In this document: piece after piece, positions 7,254 through 12,829 of the stretch
Layout of the letters: each line of letters starts with the position of its first letter
How positions within the stretch are numbered: position 1 is the first letter of the stretch
Assembly (NCBI GenBank): GCA_041569895.1
Contig: JBFFXF010000223.1
Location: 1 to 12,829 of the forward strand
DNA: 12,829 nucleotides
DNA from: JBFFXF01 sp041569895
GTDB taxonomy: Bacteria > Planctomycetota > UBA8108 > JACQVS01
Reading direction: 5' to 3'
The notes under the pieces: model-generated
Told to the model about the DNA's origin: nothing
What the model saw: only the letters and a program-made list of their open reading frames with translations
The model's database searches: none
Translations under genes and position numbers: made by a program

Positions 7254-9107
7254 TCAGAATCCGAACTCCTCTTCACCCGCCTTCTTCTTTCCCGCGCCGG
7301 AGGACCCGGTCTTCGTCGACTCGCCTCCGCCCGGAGCCCCGCCGGGGATATCCTTGATGCCGAGCTTCGACTTGAGGATCTCGACGGCGGCCTCCTTGTC
7401 GAGCATGGCGGTGATCTTCAGGTTGCGCACCGAGAAGCGCAGGCCGCCCCACTGGAAGCCGGGGAAACCGGACCGCCCCTCCTTGACGATGGCGCGGCTG
7501 GCGGCGTACTGCCCCTCGTCCTTGCCGTAGTTGTAATAGACGTTGACGACCTGGTAGTTCTCGCGCTTCTCATCCGGCGTGACCTCGATGCGCATCGGCA
7601 CGGTGCCGACCTTCTTGAACCAGGTGTTCGGGTCGCGCTGCCACGCCTTGTTGGCGATCGCTCCGAGCGGCTTGGTGATCTTGCTCGAGTTGCGCGCCCA
7701 GATGGTGATGAAGTTCGAGCCCAGCGCCACGATGCCGTCCTTGGGGTCGGCGAAGATGATCGCGCTCATCTGCGCGCCGACGTTCATGCGGTCGAGGTCG
7801 AAGAGATAGTCGAACGTCATCGGCCCCTTGAGCGGCACGGGGATCAGGATGTACCCCCTGGTGTTGCCGTGGAACACGAAGGGGAGCACCTCCTCCTCCT
7901 GCGCCTTCGGCGTGCCGAGATCGGCGAAGCCGGCCAGCAGCGGATCCTCGAACTTGACGTGCTGCGGATTGTGCGGCACCGGGTACACGAGGTCGCTCTT
8001 GAACAGCTGCGCGTCGGTGTACTCGATCACCACCTGGCCGGTCGTCGGGTCGTAGCTGCGGATCCCCGCGGCGAGCTTCGAGTAGTTCGCCATCAGGAAG
8101 CTCTCGACGTCCGAGAACTCGGGCTGCGGGACGACGCCGACCTCGGGAGTCGAGGTGTCCGCGGCCGGTTGCGGCGTGCCGGAGTCGTCGGCGCCGCTCG
8201 AGCCCACGGTCTCCGGCTCGGGGGCCGTCGGGACGCCGGCGTCGAAGCCGCTCCGTCCGGTCTGCGGCGCGGTCGCCACGGCCTGCATGGCGCGGGCCTG
8301 GCCGATGGCGCCGGCGTAGGTCTGGGCGGCGAGCTTGAAGTTGGTGTACGCCTGCTGGAAGTTGCCGCCGTTGAGGTCGGCCTCGGCGCTGCGCTCGTAC
8401 TGCCCCGCGAGCAGCCAGTCCTGCGCCGCGAACTCCTCCGCCTTCGCCTCCTTGGCGTTCGCCTTCTGGTTCAGCATCGCCTCGCGCTCGAGCGTCGCCT
8501 TCTCCTTGACGACGCGGTTCGAGTTGGCGAACTCGACGGTCTCCTCGAAGAACTGCGCGGCTCGCTTGAAGGACCGCTCCGCGGCCTTCAGCTTGTTCGC
8601 GTCGGTCGAGGCGAGCCCGGCGACCGCCTGATCGTAGATCGTCTTCGCCTCCTTGAACTCGCGCGGAGCGTCGACGTCGGCCTTCGCGGTCTTGGCGGCC
8701 TTCTCGGCCTCGTCGGCCGCCTTCTGGGCGGCGAGGGCCGTCTGACGCAGCGAGCTCACCTCGCTCGCCTTCCTCTCGAGGCGGTCGAAGCTGCGCGCCA
8801 CGAGCTTGAACGCGGTCGTCGCCTTGCCGTCGTCGCCCTGGTCGAGCAACTCCTGGGCGCGCTCGAGCTTTTCCTCCTGCTTCTCGAAGTCAGCGGCGAA
8901 GACCTTGTCGGCTCCCGCCTCGCGAGCCGCTTCCATCGCGGTCCTGGCGTCGTCACGGACCGCGTCGACGGAACCCGTGGAGGAGTCGTCGCCTCCGTCT
9001 CCCGACGGGCCGCACGATGGCAGCATGGCGAGCAGGAGAACGAGCGACGAGAGGAGGACGACGCCGGCAAGCGGGCGCCTGGACGGGAATCGGTCCCGGA
9101 TACTCAT
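7254..9107 (-). CDS. Large helical lipoprotein of unknown function heading the gcv cluster
   Basis: A 617-residue protein with a lipoprotein-like leader: basic N-terminus, hydrophobic residues 13-29 and a candidate lipobox LPSC with Cys32, though Pro at -2 is unusual. Residues 47-275 are Ala/Glu/Lys-rich and predicted by eye to be long helices or coiled coil, with spaced heptad-like stretches resembling DUF4398-type periplasmic lipoproteins. A Pro/Ser/Thr/Gly linker (280-330) leads to a beta-rich domain at about 330-570 with segments GYILIPVPLKGPMTFDYLF and GGLRFSVRNLKITAML. These suggest a jelly-roll, possibly lectin-like or DUF1080-like, fold; that is a weak inference. The tail (588-617) is Gly/Lys/Glu-rich. 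The ATG at 9107 is supported by AAGGAG (9115-9120) 7 bases upstream, and a good promoter lies at 9219-9246. It is the first gene of the probable gcv transcript, 44 bases before gcvT. No catalytic motif recognised. Confidence 0.8.
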   Translation of the reverse strand: MSIRDRFPSRRPLAGVVLLSSLVLLLAMLPSCGPSGDGGDDSSTGSVDAVRDDARTAMEAAREAGADKVFAADFEKQEEKLERAQELLDQGDDGKATTAFKLVARSFDRLERKASEVSSLRQTALAAQKAADEAEKAAKTAKADVDAPREFKEAKTIYDQAVAGLASTDANKLKAAERSFKRAAQFFEETVEFANSNRVVKEKATLEREAMLNQKANAKEAKAEEFAAQDWLLAGQYERSAEADLNGGNFQQAYTNFKLAAQTYAGAIGQARAMQAVATAPQTGRSGFDAGVPTAPEPETVGSSGADDSGTPQPAADTSTPEVGVVPQPEFSDVESFLMANYSKLAAGIRSYDPTTGQVVIEYTDAQLFKSDLVYPVPHNPQHVKFEDPLLAGFADLGTPKAQEEEVLPFVFHGNTRGYILIPVPLKGPMTFDYLFDLDRMNVGAQMSAIIFADPKDGIVALGSNFITIWARNSSKITKPLGAIANKAWQRDPNTWFKKVGTVPMRIEVTPDEKRENYQVVNVYYNYGKDEGQYAASRAIVKEGRSGFPGFQWGGLRFSVRNLKITAMLDKEAAVEILKSKLGIKDIPGGAPGGGESTKTGSSGAGKKKAGEEEFGF

Positions 9108-9120
9108 GATACGGCTCCTT

Positions 9121-9135
9121 GTGCCGCGCGGGCAC
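9121..9135 (-). promoter_or_regulatory. Hairpin in the leader directly abutting the lipoprotein Shine-Dalgarno
   Basis: On the minus strand GTGCC-CGCGC-GGCAC is a perfect 5-bp inverted repeat with a 5-base loop, and the last base of the stem is followed at once by AAGGAG (9120-9115). If it folds it could modulate ribosome access to the first gene of the operon. No glycine-riboswitch consensus was recognised in the roughly 105-base leader. Confidence 0.35.
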
Positions 9136-9218
9136 GGTGATCGATCGGGGTGCCGGCCGGATGGCCCGGTCGCCGGCGATCCGCGTTTCGGGCGCTGATC
9201 TTATCAGAAGTTATAGCG

Positions 9219-9246
9219 ATTATAAACGGCGCGGCCGAAATTGTAA
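9219..9246 (-). promoter_or_regulatory. Sigma70-type promoter for the lipoprotein-gcv operon
   Basis: On the minus strand TTACAA (9246-9241) is separated by 16 bases from a perfect TATAAT (9224-9219). Transcription would start near 9212 and give a leader of about 105 bases before the ATG at 9107. A short dyad CTGAT-CTT-ATCAG (9195-9207) begins a few bases after the predicted start and could be an operator. The AT-rich patch stands out sharply from the GC-rich surroundings. Confidence 0.75.
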
Positions 9247-9262
9247 GGCCCGTGGGCGGGCC
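9247..9262 (-). terminator. Candidate accA terminator overlapping the gcv operon promoter
   Basis: GGCCCG-CCCA-CGGGCC on the minus strand is a perfect 6-bp stem with a 4-base loop, 54 bases after the accA stop, followed by TTACAATTT instead of a clean U-run. That TTACAA is the -35 box of the promoter for the lipoprotein-gcv transcript. It could end accA transcription weakly or be a protein-binding dyad. Confidence 0.4.
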
Positions 9263-9315
9263 GTCACCGCCAGCCGCTCACGCCACCATTCCGACGGCCC
9301 CGACGGCCCCGCCGG

Positions 9316-10311
9316 TCACGAGGAGCCGTTCGAGCCCGCTCCCCCCTCCCGGAAGATCCCCATCGCCTTGAACTTGGCGTACCGCTGCCGGATCCTCTCG
9401 TCGGCGTCGAGGCGGCGCAGCTCCTCGAGGTGCCGCAGCACCGCCTCCTTGACGTTGGCGGCCGACGCGGCGTGGTCGCGGTGCGCGCCGCCGAGGGGCT
9501 CGGAAACGATCTCGTCGATGATGCCGAAGCGACGCAGATCCTCCGCCGTCAGCTTCAGGGTCTCCGCGGCGCGCTCCTTGTACTCCGCCAGCTTCCAGAG
9601 GATCGCGGCGCAGCCCTCCGGCGAGATCACCGAGTAGTACGCGTGCTCGAGCATCAGCAGGCGATCCGCGACGCCGATGCCGAGCGCGCCGCCGCTGCCG
9701 CCCTCGCCGATGACCACGCTGATGATCGGCACGCGGATCACGGACATCTCCATCAGGTTGCGCGCGATGACAAACGCCTGGCCGCGCTCCTCGGCGCCCA
9801 TGCCCGGATAGGCTCCCGGCGTGTTGATCAGCGTCAGGATCGGAATCTGGAACTTCTCGGCGACGCGCATGCGGAGAAGCGCCTTGCGATAGCCCTCCGG
9901 GTGAGGACACCCGAAGTTGCACGCGAGCTTCTCGGTGGTGTCCTTTCCCTTGCGGTGGGCGACGATCATCATGCGCTCGCCGTCGAGCCGTCCGAGCGCC
10001 GTCATGATCGCCGGATCGTCGCGGTAGGCCCGGTCTCCGAAGAGCTCGATGACGTCATCGAAGAGGAGACGGACGTAATCGGTCGACAGCGGCCGCTCGG
10101 GGTGTCTCGCGACCTGGACCTTCTGCCACGGCGTCAGCTTCGAGTAGATCGCGCGCTTCTTCTCGTTGAGGCGGTCGGTGAGCTGGGCGATCTGATCGGA
10201 GAGGTCGACGTTGGTCGACACCGAGAAGCTGCGCAGCTCCTCGATCTTGTTCTCGAGCTCGAGGATCGGCCCCTCGAAATCCAGCGTCGCGAGTCGAGTG
10301 CTCGGCGGCAT
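9316..10311 (-). CDS. accA: Acetyl-CoA carboxylase carboxyltransferase subunit alpha
   Basis: AccA together with AccD moves the carboxyl group from carboxybiotin to acetyl-CoA, the first committed step of fatty acid synthesis. The 331-residue product matches the family over its whole length (E. coli 319). Landmarks are LDFEGPILELENKIEEL (10-26), ARHPERP (68-74), DYVRLLFDDVIELFGDRAY (78-96), GCPHPEGYRKAL (134-145), INTPGAYPGMGAEERGQAF (162-180), the glycine-rich IGEGGSGGALGIG (201-213) that helps form the acyl-CoA/oxyanion site, YSVISPEGCA (226-235) and EPLGGAHRD (271-279). I start at the ATG at 10311 because it gives the conserved N-terminus and has AGGGGG about 5-10 bases upstream; the open frame continues upstream through repeat sequence and is not coding there. 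accD is not in the window, which is normal for accA. It appears monocistronic, with its own candidate promoter and a possible terminator. Confidence 0.97.
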   Translation of the reverse strand: MPPSTRLATLDFEGPILELENKIEELRSFSVSTNVDLSDQIAQLTDRLNEKKRAIYSKLTPWQKVQVARHPERPLSTDYVRLLFDDVIELFGDRAYRDDPAIMTALGRLDGERMMIVAHRKGKDTTEKLACNFGCPHPEGYRKALLRMRVAEKFQIPILTLINTPGAYPGMGAEERGQAFVIARNLMEMSVIRVPIISVVIGEGGSGGALGIGVADRLLMLEHAYYSVISPEGCAAILWKLAEYKERAAETLKLTAEDLRRFGIIDEIVSEPLGGAHRDHAASAANVKEAVLRHLEELRRLDADERIRQRYAKFKAMGIFREGGAGSNGSS

Positions 10312-10397
10312 CCGGAACCCCCTGTGCGCATTCCCTCGGCGGACCCGCCGACCCGCGCTGCGCCAGCACGGGGGGAGGGTCGCTCCACCCGGGGGGA

Positions 10398-10427
10398 ATT
10401 GTAGGGAAAGAGGGGTGGGAATGCCAG
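10398..10427 (-). promoter_or_regulatory. Candidate accA promoter
   Basis: On the minus strand CTGGCA (10427-10422), 18 bases, then TACAAT (10403-10398) gives 4/6 and 5/6 matches to the sigma70 consensus. The start would be near 10391, about 80 bases ahead of the accA ATG. It lies at the edge of the hexamer-repeat spacer. Confidence 0.45.
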
Positions 10428-10433
10428 CGCCCG

Positions 10434-10612
10434 GAAGGCTCGATGACCGATGACCGATGCCGATTCCGACTCCGATGACCGATTCCGACCCCAACGTTGC
10501 AAAAACTCGTCCTCGTCCTCGTCCTCGTCCTCGAAGGCTCCAGTTGCGGAATCCGATGACCGACTCCGATACCGATGACCGATACCGACTCCGACTCCGA
10601 TGACCGAGTTCG
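10434..10612 (+). repeat. Composite hexamer-repeat element, copy A
   Basis: In order: GAAGGCTC (10434-10441); a CCGAYN array (10442-10490); a core containing CCAACGTTGCAAAAAC (10491-10506); four TCGTCC units (10507-10530); a second GAAGGCTC (10533-10540) within a 36-bp arm (10528-10563); and a second CCGAYN array to about 10612. The stretch 10484-10506 is identical over 23 bp to 12589-12611, and the arm matches 12651-12686 at 32 of 36 positions, with all four differences being transitions. The core includes the 8-bp palindrome CAACGTTG. The element fills the divergent spacer between accA and the kinase genes. I see no coding potential beyond repetitive Ser-Glu, Arg-Thr or Gly-Ile peptides expected from hexamers. 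Confidence 0.85.
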
Positions 10613-10626
10613 ACGCCGAGCTCCCC

Positions 10627-10692
10627 AATCTGCGTAATCTGCGCAATCTGCGGACCGTTCCTCCTCCAATCTGCGTCATCCGCGGACCGTTC
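10627..10692 (+). repeat. AATCTGCG 9-mer tandem repeat, copy 2, with GCGGACCGTTC direct repeat
   Basis: AATCTGCG occurs at 10627, 10636 and 10645 with an exact period of 9, and again at 10668. The blocks are followed by GCGGACCGTTC at 10650-10660 and 10682-10692, so the final unit has been duplicated with its flank. The same 9-mer array is at 745-772. In both places it lies immediately downstream (+ strand) of a CCGAYN tract. Confidence 0.78.
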
Positions 10693-10722
10693 ACAGGACC
10701 GACAGCCATTCCCGGACCGCAC

Positions 10723-10751
10723 TTGCCGCCCGGCCCTCCGCGGTGTATCTT
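10723..10751 (+). promoter_or_regulatory. Sigma70-type promoter for the kinase-like gene pair
   Basis: TTGCCG (10723-10728), a 17-base spacer and TATCTT (10746-10751) give a reasonable -35/-10 pair. The predicted start near 10758 leaves a leader of about 56 bases before the ATG at 10814. It lies just outside the repeat arrays. Confidence 0.55.
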
Positions 10752-10813
10752 CTGCGCCTGGTACGGGCGCCACGGACGAAAGAAGTGAGAGACGGCACGA
10801 GACGACGGTTTTC

Positions 10814-11668
10814 ATGGAAAGCGTGACCGCCCGAGAGATCCTCACTTTCGACGACCTCCAGCCCCACCTCCTGCTCAAGAACGGCAACTTCCTCTACAAG
10901 GTGCCCTTCCGCGACGGCGAGGCCGTGCTCAAGGTCTACTACGACTCCCGGTCGCCGCTCGTCCGGCTGCAGAAGAGCGTGGCCAATATCCTCGGGGGCC
11001 AGACGTCGTACCAGCCGCGGACGCGGCGTCGTGTCGAGCTCGAGTGCATCCGACTGTGGGCCGAGCACGGCTTTCGCGTCTTCGAGGTGTACGAGGATGT
11101 CGAGGTGCGCGCGCCGGGGTGTCCGCCCGGCGGCTACCGGCTCTTCGAGTACGTCGACGCGCCGCGCCTGATCCACCTGCTGCTCGACGAGTCGTCCCCG
11201 GCGGAGGAGCGCCTCGCGCTGTGGCGGCGCTTTCTGCCGGAGTGGAGCCGGCGGCACGAGCTGGCGATCTCGCTTCGCGAGCCGCGGCTCGTTCACGAGA
11301 ACGGCGACTGCAAGCACGTCTTCGTTCTCGATGACGGCGACTTCCTCTGGTTCGACTTCGAGATGGTTTACCGGAGCCGCGACCGTGTCGAGTACCACGT
11401 CGCGCACGAGATCCTGCAGTATCTCTGGCAGGTGATGCGCAAGATGACGCCCGAATTCTCGGCGCGGTTCGTCGACGCCACGGTCGAGCACTACCCGGCC
11501 CGCGAGCGGCTGGAGTCGGTGTATCGGTATTTCTTCCGGCATCCCAACCCGATCCAGCGCACGCTCCGGTGGCTCGACCGCTTCAGAACGCGCGCGCGAA
11601 AGCCGACGAGCAAATACAACGTCGCCAGGAGGCTGAAGAAGGCCCTCGACCGGAGCCGGAGATCGTGA
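10814..11668 (+). CDS. Kinase-fold protein, WaaP/KdkA-like (LPS-kinase-like), first of a paralogous pair
   Basis: The 284-residue protein has the layout of a small eukaryotic-like kinase of the lipopolysaccharide/Kdo kinase group: strand-lysine AVLKVYY (Lys40), helix-C glutamate RRRVELECIRLW (Glu75), hinge-like RLFEYVDAPRLIHLL (109-123), catalytic-loop region LVHENGDCKHVFVL (159-172) and a DFG-equivalent WFDFE (179-183). By eye the loop aligns with the CHRDCYICHFLL type of KdkA as HEN in place of HRD, so the usual catalytic Asp is Asn163, though Asp165 is two residues on. The C-terminus (about 255-284) is strongly basic, consistent with binding to the inner face of the membrane; no transmembrane segment is seen. 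It overlaps the next gene by 4 bases. No strong Shine-Dalgarno precedes ATG 10814. A role in phosphorylating an envelope glycan or lipid is plausible but unproven; an inactive pseudokinase is the alternative. Confidence 0.68.
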   Translation: MESVTAREILTFDDLQPHLLLKNGNFLYKVPFRDGEAVLKVYYDSRSPLVRLQKSVANILGGQTSYQPRTRRRVELECIRLWAEHGFRVFEVYEDVEVRAPGCPPGGYRLFEYVDAPRLIHLLLDESSPAEERLALWRRFLPEWSRRHELAISLREPRLVHENGDCKHVFVLDDGDFLWFDFEMVYRSRDRVEYHVAHEILQYLWQVMRKMTPEFSARFVDATVEHYPARERLESVYRYFFRHPNPIQRTLRWLDRFRTRARKPTSKYNVARRLKKALDRSRRS

Positions 11669-12480
11669 CCGAGGACGTGATCGCCCAGATTCCCCGCTGC
11701 ACCCCGCTCAAGACCAGCCGGAACCGCCGCGGGAACGTCCTCCTGAAGTACGATCACGACGAGGGCACGCGCGTCCTCAAGCTCTACCGCGGACGCGGGA
11801 CGCTGCTGCGGGACATCCTCTCGAACCTCTCGCATCGCGTCCTCGAGCGCAAGACCGGCACGCTGCCAGGGAGCCGTCGCGCCACCGAGCTCCGGCACCT
11901 GAAGAGCTGGTCGCGGCGGGGATTCGATGTCTTCCGTCATTTCGAGGCGCCGCTCCCCGAGGGTATCGAGCCGCCCGCGCTCTGGCTCGAGTACTGCCCG
12001 GGCCACACGCTCGCCAGGACGTTGCGCGACCCGGAGACGCCGCTCGAGGAGAAGCTCGACCTGGTGACTCGCCTCGCCTCCGAGTCCTGCCCGCGCCACG
12101 GCATCGCTCTCGCCGAGCGCGACATCCACCTCGTGCAGGAGCACGCCACCGCGAAGCACATCCTGGTCGCCGGCGATCGGCTGATCACCTTCGACTTCGA
12201 GGGCGGCTTTCTCCCCGGCTTCTCGATCCGCGAGGCCCTCGCCCAGGAGCTCGGCGGCACGCTGCGCTCGCTCGCCAAGTTCGGCGGCGCGCTCCGGGAC
12301 GTGCTCCACGACGCGTTCATCGAGGGCTACGAGGACCGCGCCATGCTGCGCACCATCGTGGCGTGGGGCGTCCACGGCGGCGGCATCTACCGGCGGGTCA
12401 GGCGGTGGTACGACCGCCACAGGAGACCGGAGAACACCAAGGCGGGCAGTCTCGAGCGGGTTTTGGCGGTTCTGGCGTAG
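11665..12480 (+). CDS. Kinase-fold protein, paralogue of the preceding gene, degenerate catalytic loop
   Basis: The 271-residue product parallels its neighbour block by block: RVLKLYRG (Lys39), RATELRHLKSWSRRGF (Glu75 at the same position), hinge LWLEYCPGHTLARTL, loop HLVQEHATAKHILV (155-168), and TFDFEGGF (175-182). The loop reads QEH where canonical kinases have HRD, so the catalytic Asp is missing; the KH pair and DFE are shared with the upstream paralogue. I choose the GTG at 11665 because it overlaps the upstream stop as GTGA and has GGAG at 11652-11655, 9 bases upstream. A longer ATG frame from 11569 would run deep inside the upstream gene. The pair looks like a tandem duplication that has since diverged strongly and is translated together. 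Function is unknown: envelope-glycan kinase or paired pseudokinase. Confidence 0.68.
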   Translation: MTEDVIAQIPRCTPLKTSRNRRGNVLLKYDHDEGTRVLKLYRGRGTLLRDILSNLSHRVLERKTGTLPGSRRATELRHLKSWSRRGFDVFRHFEAPLPEGIEPPALWLEYCPGHTLARTLRDPETPLEEKLDLVTRLASESCPRHGIALAERDIHLVQEHATAKHILVAGDRLITFDFEGGFLPGFSIREALAQELGGTLRSLAKFGGALRDVLHDAFIEGYEDRAMLRTIVAWGVHGGGIYRRVRRWYDRHRRPENTKAGSLERVLAVLA

Positions 12481-12499
12481 CCGGCGTTGGTGGGATTCC

Positions 12500-12752
12500 G
12501 AGGCCGACGCCGACGCCGATTCCGATGACCGACTCCGACTCCGACTCCGACTTCCGATACCGATTCCGACTCCGATTCCGATTCGGACTCCGACCCCAAC
12601 GTTGCAAAAACCCGTACCCGTACCCGTCCCCGTTCCCGTGCCCGTACCCGTCCTCGAAGGCTCTGGTTGCGGAGTCCGATGGCCGATACCGACTCCGATA
12701 CCGATTCCGACTCCGATGTCCGATTCCGATGACCGATTCCGACTCCGACTCG
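12500..12752 (+). repeat. Composite hexamer-repeat element, copy B
   Basis: It begins about 20 bases after the second kinase stop. Its order matches the element at 10434-10612: a CCGAYN array (about 12504-12595), the identical 23-bp core with CAACGTTG (12589-12611), a pyrimidine hexamer array now of CCGTAC/CCGTTC type (12612-12650, 39 bases against 21-24 in copy A), the arm with GAAGGCTC (12651-12686), and a second CCGAYN array to 12752. The fixed parts are conserved while the arrays differ in unit sequence and length. That is what replication slippage or gene conversion around a conserved scaffold would leave. Nothing gene-like is seen here. Confidence 0.87.
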
Positions 12753-12792
12753 ATGCGCGGGGTTTCCTGTGCGGCGGGGGGCGGCGGCGTCG

Positions 12793-12824
12793 CTCGGTCG
12801 AGTGTACCCGGTACTCGGTCGAGT
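12793..12824 (+). promoter_or_regulatory. Two direct copies of a short dyad, operator-like
   Basis: CTCGGTCGAGT occurs at 12793-12803 and 12814-12824, a 21-base period (two helical turns). Each copy contains the near-palindrome CTCG-GT-CGAG, extended to ACTCG-GT-CGAGT in the second. GTAC-containing bases lie between them. It is 5 bases from the window edge, so what follows is unseen; a binding site for a regulator of a downstream gene is possible. Confidence 0.35.
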
Positions 12825-12829
12825 CAAGA

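Noticed and set aside
5980..7530. 516-codon open frame on the plus strand opposite gcvT and flanks
   Set aside because: Spans gcvT and parts of both neighbours with typical shadow composition; gcvT on the other strand is unmistakable.
7869..9140. 423-codon plus-strand frame opposite the lipoprotein gene
   Set aside because: Leu/Arg/Gly-rich shadow; the minus frame has a Shine-Dalgarno, promoter and lipoprotein leader.
9108..9212. Glycine riboswitch in the operon leader
   Set aside because: Leader is short for a tandem glycine riboswitch and no aptamer consensus was recognised; only a simple 5-bp hairpin is seen.
10055..10709. Minus-strand frames extending accA upstream through the repeats
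   Set aside because: The conserved AccA N-terminus and a Shine-Dalgarno place the start at 10311; upstream codons are repeat-derived.
10434..12752. CRISPR array or integron attC cassettes as an explanation for the repeats
   Set aside because: Units are 6-9 bases without unique spacers, no cas or integrase gene is present, and no attC-like paired R/L boxes were found.
12387..12827. Minus-strand open frame encoding Ser-Glu and Val-Gly repeats over composite element B
   Set aside because: Hexamer arrays are multiples of three and stay open in several frames; the peptide simply repeats the DNA unit and has no start signal.

Overview
The window is GC-rich bacterial DNA, roughly two thirds G+C by eye, with long antisense shadow frames in every gene. 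It looks chromosomal: housekeeping genes with conventional Shine-Dalgarno sites and no transposase, integrase, tRNA or CRISPR array. A lipoprotein, a secreted von Willebrand A protein and a WaaP/KdkA-like kinase pair suggest a Gram-negative-type envelope. The split glycine decarboxylase (gcvPA/gcvPB) and the style of the spacers would fit an uncultured Acidobacteriota- or deltaproteobacteria-like lineage. That placement is an inference and was not tested.

Layout. At 2-511 (+) is the C-terminal end of a PP2C-type Ser/Thr phosphatase with a membrane-anchored tail. It converges across a repeat-filled spacer and a strong hairpin terminator (818-847) on a secreted vWA protein (891-1598, -). Next comes a minus-strand cluster read from 9107 down to 1901: a large lipoprotein, gcvT, gcvH, gcvPA, gcvPB and a divergent lipoate-ligase-family protein. 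A TATAAT promoter (9219-9246) precedes the lipoprotein. accA (9316-10311, -) lies just upstream with its own candidate promoter. After a 502-base divergent spacer, two overlapping plus-strand genes (10814-11668 and 11665-12480) encode paralogous kinase-fold proteins whose HRD motif is degenerate.

Function. gcvT, gcvH, gcvPA and gcvPB encode the T, H and P proteins of the glycine cleavage system, which turns glycine and tetrahydrofolate into CO2, ammonia and methylene-THF. The lipoate-ligase-like protein is well placed to lipoylate GcvH at Lys65. The L-protein (dihydrolipoyl dehydrogenase) is not in the window. AccA is the alpha carboxyltransferase subunit of acetyl-CoA carboxylase.

The most unusual content lies between the genes. 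Several spacers are filled with degenerate 6-bp and 9-bp tandem arrays (CCGAYN, CCGTTC/CCGTAC, CACGGT, TCGTCC, AATCTGCGY). The CCGAYN, CCGTNC and TCGTCC arrays all have their C/T-rich face on the + strand. Two spacers carry a composite element with the same order of parts: CCGAYN array, an identical 23-bp core containing the palindrome CAACGTTG, a pyrimidine hexamer array, a 36-bp arm differing only by transitions, and another CCGAYN array. A related hexamer tract sits inside the gcv operon between gcvPA and gcvPB.
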